A stretch of DNA of 11,498 bases from Thermogladius sp. (GTDB lineage: Archaea > Thermoproteota > Thermoprotei_A > Sulfolobales > Desulfurococcaceae). The DNA lies in assembly GCA_009904025.1 (NCBI GenBank), contig WYEE01000037.1, positions 1 through 11,498 on the forward strand, given 5' to 3'. A program made the translations under genes and the position numbers. Below, piece after piece: positions 7,085 through 11,498 of this stretch. Below the pieces are notes generated by a model. The model searched no databases. It saw only the letters and a list, made by a program, of their open reading frames with translations, and was not told the DNA's origin. Within the stretch, counting starts at the first letter, position 1; the number at the start of each line of letters is the position of its first letter.

Positions 7085-8006
7085 ACTCCTCGAGCTCTCT
7101 CAGTGATCTCGGCAGGTGTCTAGCCCCGTAGCCCAAGGCCTTGTAAGCCCCCATAGCGTTCCCAAGGACTAGGGCTCGATCGTAATCGAACCCCTCGAGG
7201 AGGGAGTAGAGGACGCCTGCGTTGAAGGCGTCCCCGCAACCCGTAGTATCCACAGGCTTGATCTTGAATGCCTCTCGCTTGAATCTACCGCTCCTTGTGA
7301 TCGCTATTGACCCTTTATCCCCCATTTTGACAAATAATGCCTCCGGCTCCAGGATGCTGAACAAGGCCTCTGCAGCTGAGAGGCTTCTAACCCCCATTAA
7401 ATCACCTAGTTCATCCATGTTGATGAACACGTAGTTCAACGCGTTCTTTAATGCTGAGACCAGTGTCGCGTGCTCTCTAGTCAACCCGCCCATATCTAGA
7501 GCCGTCGTCAAGCCCTCTTTCGAAGCCTTGCCTAAAAGCTTCTTCAGCGATTCACCCCTATCTATGTTATCCGCTGAGAACCCGTACGCGAAGACTGAGT
7601 CCACGCCCCTCAAGACCCCCTCCAACAGCTGGTCGTCAAGCAGGTTAAGCTTGTTAGCACCCCTATACCCTATTATTAAACGGCCCCCCTCAGGGTTCAC
7701 TAGGATACTCATGACACCTGTTGCCTCGAGATCCGTGTATGAGACGAAGCCGGCTCCCACATTGTTTGCCTCCAGGTCTCTGACGAGTATCATGCCGACC
7801 GGGTCGACTCCGACCTTGCCTACAACGCTCGCCTTAACACCCAGTCGCCTCAGGGCTACCGCTAGATTACCTGCCACACCGCCCGGGGAGTAAAAGCCCC
7901 TCCTAGCCAGATACGAGACGTCTCTGAAATGGATCTCGCTGGTTGGGAGGAGGTATATGACGTCGAGGTTCAGGTCGCCGTAGACCCTCACATGCTTCTC
8001 GGTCAA
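7041..8006 (-). CDS. PfkB-family carbohydrate/nucleoside kinase
   Basis: Ribokinase-superfamily kinase of 321 residues, expected to phosphorylate a sugar or nucleoside hydroxyl with ATP. The N-terminal YGDLNLDVIY (9-18) and SPGGVAGNLAVALRRLG (40-56) are the substrate-binding side. NMDELGDLMG (196-205) carries the N-x-x-E motif, and DTTGCGDAFNAG (253-264) is the anion hole with catalytic Asp259. Cys257 stands where Ala or Gly is commonest. TTG 8006 overlaps the BtpA-family stop as TTGA and has AGGGGTAGGG just upstream, so the two genes are probably translated as a coupled pair. GTG 7991 is a later alternative. Members include ribokinase, adenosine, pseudouridine and fructose kinases. The nearby nucleoside-type importer makes a nucleoside or ribose-like substrate attractive, but this is an inference. 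Confidence 0.9.
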   Translation of the reverse strand: MTEKHVRVYGDLNLDVIYLLPTSEIHFRDVSYLARRGFYSPGGVAGNLAVALRRLGVKASVVGKVGVDPVGMILVRDLEANNVGAGFVSYTDLEATGVMSILVNPEGGRLIIGYRGANKLNLLDDQLLEGVLRGVDSVFAYGFSADNIDRGESLKKLLGKASKEGLTTALDMGGLTREHATLVSALKNALNYVFINMDELGDLMGVRSLSAAEALFSILEPEALFVKMGDKGSIAITRSGRFKREAFKIKPVDTTGCGDAFNAGVLYSLLEGFDYDRALVLGNAMGAYKALGYGARHLPRSLRELEEFIELKAGSSGLNGL

Positions 8007-8890
8007 GCCCTACCCCTAATCGAGTTGACGACGCTCATAAGCTTTCTAACTCTCTCAGGGTCAACGGGGTTCTGGGTTAGGCCGTTGACCTTGAAGTACG
8101 TGCCCACAATCGCGCCGTCAGCGTATTTGAGAAGCTTCTCAGCGTTCTCGGGTGTGAGACCGCTCCCTATGAGGACGGGCGTGTCCCCCACAATGGATTT
8201 CACCCTGGCGACATCTTCAACGGATGGAGCTTCACCAGTCATCCTCCCCGTCACTATTACTGCGTCCGCTAGGTAGAAGTCAGCCCACTTAGTATGGGTC
8301 TCCAAATCTATGCCGGGGAACACGACGCTATGCTTCTTCACCACGTCCACGAAGAACTTTATGTCCTCGGCGTAAAGGGCCTTCCTCAACCTGACGAGAT
8401 CGGCGGCCACACCGTGGTCGAACTCACCTGTATCCCAGACGGCGGCGCCCGTGTACAAGCACACCCTTATGAACTTGGCTCCAGCCGCTTTAGCGATGGC
8501 TAGGGCAACCCTACCCCCGTTGTGTATGACGGTAATACCCACGGGTATAGACACGTTCTTCACCACATGCCTCGCAACCACGGCGTGCGCCGTCATCTCC
8601 TCTGGCGGTATCCTCGATGCCCCGCTGTAGTATGGGAGATCCCACATGTTCTCCACGATCAACCCGTCTACACCATACTCCTCGTAGATCTTCGCCTCCT
8701 TCAACGCCTGCTCCTCGACGACCTCAATACCCCACCCACCGTATCCCGGGGCGCCTGGAAGAGGCATCAAGTGGATCATGCCTATAATAGCCTTATCATT
8801 CTTGAACAAGTCTCTCATAGAGAACATTCTCTTCGAGTATAATTCTCTAGCCCACTCGGGGATCAACTGGTTTAAAACCTCTTTCTTCAA
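8003..8890 (-). CDS. BtpA-family TIM-barrel protein
   Basis: Cytoplasmic protein of the BtpA/SgcQ family (COG0434), 295 residues, whose enzymatic role is not firmly established. Named after a cyanobacterial photosystem I biogenesis factor, in archaea it is more likely a metabolic TIM-barrel enzyme. Visible family blocks in order are IIGMIHLMPLPGAPGYGG, DGLIVENMWDLPY, PVGITVIHNGG, FIRVCLYTGAAV, VIVTGRMTGEAP, PVLIGSGLTPENAEKLL and GAIVGTYFKVNG. The last two resemble the phosphate-binding loops of phosphoribosyl-isomerase-like barrels. The frame is open to 8974, but TTG 8890 is chosen because GAGAGGGGTG ends 5 nt before it and a TATA-like element lies 35-43 nt upstream. ATGs at 8827 or 8818 would give the shortest family-like forms. 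The TTGA overlap with the kinase gene argues for a two-enzyme pathway. Confidence 0.88.
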   Translation of the reverse strand: MKKEVLNQLIPEWARELYSKRMFSMRDLFKNDKAIIGMIHLMPLPGAPGYGGWGIEVVEEQALKEAKIYEEYGVDGLIVENMWDLPYYSGASRIPPEEMTAHAVVARHVVKNVSIPVGITVIHNGGRVALAIAKAAGAKFIRVCLYTGAAVWDTGEFDHGVAADLVRLRKALYAEDIKFFVDVVKKHSVVFPGIDLETHTKWADFYLADAVIVTGRMTGEAPSVEDVARVKSIVGDTPVLIGSGLTPENAEKLLKYADGAIVGTYFKVNGLTQNPVDPERVRKLMSVVNSIRGRA

Positions 8891-8924
8891 GCCAACACCC
8901 CTCTCAATGTGATGCAAGCACGCG

Positions 8925-8933
8925 AAAATAAAT
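8925..8933 (-). promoter_or_regulatory. Candidate TATA element for the BtpA-kinase operon
   Basis: On the minus strand this reads ATTTATTTT. It predicts initiation near 8903, only about 13 nt before TTG 8890, so the SD GAGAGGGGTG (8896-8905) would lie at the very 5' end of the message. The consistent placement of TATA, SD and start supports the shorter protein over the longest open frame, which would include this element. Confidence 0.5.
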
Positions 8934-9007
8934 CGGCTCCGCGTGTGGTAAAGCACGGGAAAAAGTTTAAACAAATCAGGGCTCTCACGAGTTTGAAGCG
9001 ATTGAAT

Positions 9008-9027
9008 AGCTGTAAACAGCTGTGAAT
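9008..9027. repeat. Tandem and inverted AGCTGT element, candidate operator
   Basis: Two copies of a 10-nt unit, AGCTGTAAAC and AGCTGTGAAT, match at 8 of 10 positions and are spaced one helical turn apart. AGCTGT and ACAGCT also form a perfect 6-nt inverted repeat (9008-9021) around AA. The element lies about 31-50 nt upstream of the ATPase-operon TATA box, where an archaeal activator could bind. No known regulator motif was recognised. Confidence 0.4.
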
Positions 9028-9058
9028 ACCTAGCGAGTAAACGGCTCGTGTCAGGGAA

Positions 9059-9072
9059 TATATTTAAATATA
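9059..9072 (+). promoter_or_regulatory. Palindromic TATA box of the ABC ATPase operon
   Basis: TATATTTAAATATA is a perfect 14-nt palindrome and a strong match to an archaeal TATA box. Initiation is predicted near 9091-9095, which gives a leader of about 27 nt with an SD before TTG 9120. It lies inside the longest open frame that starts at 9048, which argues against that longer start. Confidence 0.65.
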
Positions 9073-9119
9073 CGCCTTGTATCCATAATAGAGTGGTCGC
9101 TGGTAAGGGTGTAGAGTGT

Positions 9120-10088
9120 TTGAGCGAGGTTATCCTGGATGTCGAGGGGTTGAAGACATACTTTTACACTTCGAAGGGTATTGTCAAGGCAGTGGACAAC
9201 GTTAGTTTTAAGCTTGGTAGAGGAGAGGTTCTCGGAATCGCAGGGGAGTCGGGTTGCGGTAAGAGTACACTGGGCTTCTCACTCATAAGACTTGTCCCAC
9301 CGCCCGGAAGGATAGTAGGGGGGAGAATAAACTTCATGGGCGAGGACATATTGAAGATGCCCGAGGAGGAGTTTAGGACGAAGGTTAGGTGGAAGGGTAT
9401 TTCGATGGTTTTCCAGGGTGCTATGAACGCTTTAAACCCTGTCTACACGGTTGGGAGCCAGATAGCTGAGGTTCTAACGTTGCATAAGGGTTTGTCGAAG
9501 AAGGAGGCTCTAGAGGAGGCTGCCAACCTGCTTAAAATGGTGGGCTTAGACCCCAGGAGGATTAGAAGCTACCCCCACGAGCTCAGCGGCGGTATGAAGC
9601 AGAGGGTTGTAATAGCCATGGCCCTAGCGTTGAGGCCATCGCTGGTGATAGCTGACGAGCCGACTACAGCCCTGGACGTTGTAGTCCAGGCTCAGATAAT
9701 GAACTTGCTGAAGAGCCTGCAGAGAGAGTTGAAGATGTCCATCATACTTATAACGCACGATATGAGCTTGATCGCGGAGATAGCAGATAAAGTCGCCATA
9801 ATGTACGCGGGGAAGATCGTCGAGATCGGCAGCTCTGACAGGGTCTTCAACAACCCTCTACACCCGTATACGAGGGCGCTTATAAACAGCATCCCAAGCC
9901 TCAGGAAGGAGTTGAAGAAGCTCGAGTTTATACCCGGCGTCCCGCCAGACCTAATTCAGCCGCCGCCTGGTTGCAGGTTCCACCCCAGGTGTAAATACGT
10001 TTTCGAGCCGTGTAGTAAGGAGGAGCCGCCTATGGTTGAGGTTGAGCCAGGACACTTCGTATCGTGCTGGCTCTACTCTAAGAGGTGA
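9120..10088 (+). CDS. Opp/Dpp-type ABC transporter ATP-binding protein (DppD/OppD-like)
   Basis: Cytoplasmic ATPase of a peptide/oligosaccharide-type importer, 322 residues from TTG 9120. Walker A GESGCGKST is at about 43-51, the Q-loop in MVFQGAMNALNP at about 96-107, signature LSGGMKQR at 155-162, Walker B IADEP near 177-181 and the H-loop ITHD with His213. The oligo_HPY C-terminal extension follows: HPYTRAL near 248, then cysteines at 285, 291, 298 and 316 in CRFHPRC-x6-C...C. In characterised DppD proteins equivalent cysteines hold a [4Fe-4S] cluster. TTG 9120 gives the family-like MSEVILDVEGLKTYF and has GGGTG 8 nt upstream. GTG 9093 at the predicted transcript start is a leaderless alternative. 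It is coupled to the next ATPase gene. Substrate is unknown, as related archaeal systems also import sugars. Confidence 0.91.
   Translation: MSEVILDVEGLKTYFYTSKGIVKAVDNVSFKLGRGEVLGIAGESGCGKSTLGFSLIRLVPPPGRIVGGRINFMGEDILKMPEEEFRTKVRWKGISMVFQGAMNALNPVYTVGSQIAEVLTLHKGLSKKEALEEAANLLKMVGLDPRRIRSYPHELSGGMKQRVVIAMALALRPSLVIADEPTTALDVVVQAQIMNLLKSLQRELKMSIILITHDMSLIAEIADKVAIMYAGKIVEIGSSDRVFNNPLHPYTRALINSIPSLRKELKKLEFIPGVPPDLIQPPPGCRFHPRCKYVFEPCSKEEPPMVEVEPGHFVSCWLYSKR
9963..9992 (+). repeat. Copy 1 of a 30-nt direct repeat in the ATPase C-terminal coding regions
   Basis: This stretch codes for PPGCRFHPRC in the first ATPase and matches 11066-11095 in the second at 29 of 30 bases, including synonymous positions. 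It surrounds two of the cysteines thought to bind an iron-sulfur cluster. Confidence 0.8.
10023..10086 (+). repeat. Copy 1 of a 64-nt direct repeat at the end of the first ATPase gene
   Basis: The last 21 codons and the following SD bases are identical to 11144-11207 except for A at 10049 against G at 11170. Third codon positions are conserved as well, unlike the rest of the two genes, which points to recent gene conversion or duplication of this segment. Confidence 0.9.
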
Positions 10089-10093
10089 TGCTC

Positions 10094-11209
10094 GTGGGTG
10101 AGATCGGTTTCATGAACGTTGACTCCAACACGATCCTATTCGCGAGAGACCTTAAAGTATGGTTCCCTGTTAGAAGAGGCTTAACAGACATCCTGGCGAG
10201 GAGGCCCCCGTTGCATGTTAGGGCGGTGGACGGGATCAGCTTCGACGTCAAGCAGGGGGATGTCTTCGCTCTAGTCGGGGAGAGCGGGTGCGGTAAGACA
10301 ACGACGGGGAAGTCTGTTCTAATGCTCTACGAGGTCACGGGCGGGCAGGTCGGCTACAAGCCTAGCCGAGAGTTAATGGACATCTACTCCAAGCTCGGCT
10401 TCAAACCCGAGGTTATAACCGAGTTCGGCCACATAGACCTGGCTAAGATACCGAAGAAGTACCAGAGGCCTCTTAGGAGGGAGATCCAGATGATATGGCA
10501 GGACCCATACGGGAGTTTGAACCCTAGGCTGACGATATTTGAGATCCTGGAGGAACCCCTGATAATACATAAATACGGGTTCACGAGGTCGGATAGGTAC
10601 GACATGATCTACAGGGCTCTAGAGCTGGTGAAGCTCACCCCGCCCGAGGACTTCATGAACAGGTACCCGCACATGCTCTCCGGCGGGCAGAGGCAGAGGG
10701 TTGTGATCGCGAGAGCCCTCATACTAAACCCGAGGTTCATTGTCGCAGACGAGCCTGTCTCAATGCTTGACGTGTCCATTAGAGCTGAGATAATAGAGTT
10801 GCTGATGGAGTTGAAGCAGAAGCTCAACTTAACATACCTGTTTATAACACACGACATAGCTATAGCCAGGTATATAGCAAACAAGATCGCCATCATGTAC
10901 CTGGGCAAGATCGTTGAGATGGGTGAGACCGAGAAGGTCGTCAAGAACCCCCTGCACCCCTACACGAGGGCCTTGATATCAGCTGTACCAGAGCCGGATC
11001 CGTCTAACAGGCTTAAGATGAGGGAGGTGCCGATCAAGGGCGAGGTCCCCAGCGCAGTCAACATACCGCCTGGATGCAGGTTCCACCCCAGGTGTGTTGT
11101 GTTGGACGAGCACAGCGAGCTCAGGGGTGTCTGCGATAGGTCTGAGCCGCCTATGGTTGAGGTTGAGCCGGGACACTTCGTATCGTGCTGGCTCTACTCT
11201 AAGAGGTAG
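10094..11209 (+). CDS. Opp/Dpp-type ABC transporter ATP-binding protein (DppF/OppF-like)
   Basis: Partner ATPase of the preceding gene, 371 residues from GTG 10094. Walker A GESGCGKTT is at about 62-70, the Q-loop in MIWQDPYGSLNP at about 133-144, signature LSGGQRQR at 195-202, Walker B VADEP near 217-221 and the H-loop His at 253. An insert of about 40 residues (from PSRELMDIYSKLGF) lies between Walker A and the Q-loop, and four C-terminal cysteines (328, 334, 347, 365) match the [4Fe-4S] ligands of this family. The start is chosen because GAGGTG (10082-10087) lies 6 nt before GTG 10094; ATG 10088 and GTG 10085 overlap the upstream stop and sit on or beside that SD. Its last 21 residues are identical to those of the first ATPase. 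The permease and binding-protein genes for this pair are not in the window. Confidence 0.91.
   Translation: MGEIGFMNVDSNTILFARDLKVWFPVRRGLTDILARRPPLHVRAVDGISFDVKQGDVFALVGESGCGKTTTGKSVLMLYEVTGGQVGYKPSRELMDIYSKLGFKPEVITEFGHIDLAKIPKKYQRPLRREIQMIWQDPYGSLNPRLTIFEILEEPLIIHKYGFTRSDRYDMIYRALELVKLTPPEDFMNRYPHMLSGGQRQRVVIARALILNPRFIVADEPVSMLDVSIRAEIIELLMELKQKLNLTYLFITHDIAIARYIANKIAIMYLGKIVEMGETEKVVKNPLHPYTRALISAVPEPDPSNRLKMREVPIKGEVPSAVNIPPGCRFHPRCVVLDEHSELRGVCDRSEPPMVEVEPGHFVSCWLYSKR
11066..11095 (+). repeat. Copy 2 of the 30-nt ATPase direct repeat
   Basis: It matches 9963-9992 at 29 of 30 bases (A for T at the ninth base) and codes for the same PPGCRFHPRC segment in the second ATPase. The sequence on either side diverges between the two genes. 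Confidence 0.8.
11144..11207 (+). repeat. Copy 2 of the 64-nt direct repeat at the end of the second ATPase gene
   Basis: It matches 10023-10086 at 63 of 64 bases. As in copy 1, its last bases, AAGAGGT, form the SD for the next gene, here HMG-CoA synthase at 11215. Confidence 0.9.
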
Positions 11210-11214
11210 CGTTC

Positions 11215-11498
11215 ATGAAGCCCGAGGAGCTTGCCGGGATCGTGGGCTGGGGTAGCTACGTCCCCCGCTACCGCCTGCCTTTGAGCGAGATCACGAGGGT
11301 CTGGGGCTTCAACCCGGAGCAGCCCAGAGAGCTCGATGTCTCGGAGAAGAGCGTCGCCGGGTTAGACGAGGACTCTATCACAATGGGCTGGGAAGCCGCC
11401 TTAAACGCTCTGAGGAGAGCCGGGGTGAACCCCAGGGAGATCGGGGCTGTCTGGTTTGGGACTGAGAGCAAGCCCTACGCTGTGAAACCCTCGGCGAC
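11215..11498 (+). CDS. mvaS: Hydroxymethylglutaryl-CoA synthase, archaeal type, 3' partial
   Basis: First 94 codons of the enzyme that condenses acetyl-CoA and acetoacetyl-CoA to HMG-CoA, the entry to the mevalonate route for archaeal lipids. The visible part is typical of archaeal HMG-CoA synthases: GIVGWGSYVPRYRLPLSEI (about 8-26), EKSVAGLDEDSITMGWEAA (about 44-62) and AVWFGTESKPYAVKPSA at the edge, with the conserved Glu in TES. The catalytic cysteine lies beyond the window. ATG 11215 has GAGGT 7 nt upstream, supplied by the repeat at the end of the ATPase gene, and the gap to that gene is only 5 nt, so co-transcription is likely. In many archaea a thiolase and a small DUF35 protein follow; that cannot be checked here. 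The gene runs off the right edge. Confidence 0.9.
   Translation, partial: MKPEELAGIVGWGSYVPRYRLPLSEITRVWGFNPEQPRELDVSEKSVAGLDEDSITMGWEAALNALRRAGVNPREIGAVWFGTESKPYAVKPSA

Larger units (their letters stand above)
8891..9119. other. Divergent intergenic region between the BtpA operon and the ABC ATPase operon
   Basis: A 229-nt non-coding stretch, the longest in the window. It holds the minus-strand BtpA promoter (TATA about 8925-8933), an 8-nt palindrome GTTTAAAC at 8965-8972, the AGCTGT repeat element at 9008-9027 and the plus-strand TATA box at 9059-9072. Open frames from both sides enter it (to 8974 from the left gene, from 9048 for the right gene) but contain the promoter elements, so they are unlikely to be translated. 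No tRNA or other structured RNA was recognised. Confidence 0.6.

Noticed and set aside
8891..8974. N-terminal extension of the BtpA protein to 8974
   Set aside because: It would contain the TATA-like element and the SD for TTG 8890, and homologous BtpA proteins begin near the IIGMIHL block.
9034..9048. Short CGAG...CTCG inverted repeat as an operator or hairpin
   Set aside because: Only 4 base pairs with a 7-nt loop, which is expected by chance.
9048..9119. N-terminal extension of the first Dpp ATPase from GTG 9048
   Set aside because: It spans the palindromic TATA box at 9059-9072 and encodes residues unlike the start of this family; TTG 9120 fits better.
1..11498. Mobile elements, CRISPR arrays, toxin-antitoxin or defence systems
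   Set aside because: No transposase, integrase, regularly spaced repeats or defence-type domains were found; all long genes have housekeeping or transport motifs.

Overview
The window looks like chromosomal DNA of a hyperthermophilic crenarchaeon, most likely Desulfurococcales-like. The grounds are AGG/AGA-rich arginine codons, many TTG and GTG starts, Shine-Dalgarno (SD) motifs of the GAGGTG/GGTGG type, AT-rich TATA elements about 25 nt before predicted transcript starts, very short intergenic gaps, and an archaeal-type HMG-CoA synthase. Base composition is roughly even by eye. The genus cannot be fixed from the sequence. No rRNA, tRNA, insertion sequence or CRISPR array was seen, and no gene-free stretch exceeds 300 bases.

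Bases 1-5251 (+ strand) hold a nearly complete BMP-family (nucleoside-type) ABC importer. It comprises a substrate-binding lipoprotein cut at its 5' end by the window edge, a double-NBD ATPase, and two permeases whose reading frames overlap their upstream neighbours. A Nudix hydrolase follows 60 nt later on the same strand. A TATA element and T-run between binding protein and ATPase suggest separate control of the binding protein and the membrane components.

Bases 5308-8890 hold a zinc-dependent alcohol dehydrogenase (-), a class I SAM methyltransferase (+) divergent from it, and a two-gene - strand operon of a BtpA-family TIM-barrel protein and a PfkB-family sugar/nucleoside kinase joined by a TTGA overlap. 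The methyltransferase and kinase genes overlap tail to tail by 44 nt.

Bases 8891-9119 are a divergent promoter region with a tandem/inverted AGCTGT element and a palindromic TATA box. It drives two Opp/Dpp-type ABC ATPase genes (+) and then the start of an archaeal HMG-CoA synthase, which runs off the right edge. The two ATPase genes end in almost the same 64 nt (63 of 64 identical), a likely gene-conversion tract that also carries the SD for each downstream gene.

As a working model, the importer brings in nucleosides. The kinase, the BtpA-like enzyme and perhaps the Nudix protein are candidates for their intracellular salvage. That link is inferred from proximity and family membership, not shown by the sequence. 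I see no clearly new defence or mobile system. The most useful leads are the BtpA-PfkB pair, the ATPase pair without visible permeases joined to a mevalonate-pathway gene, and the conversion tract.
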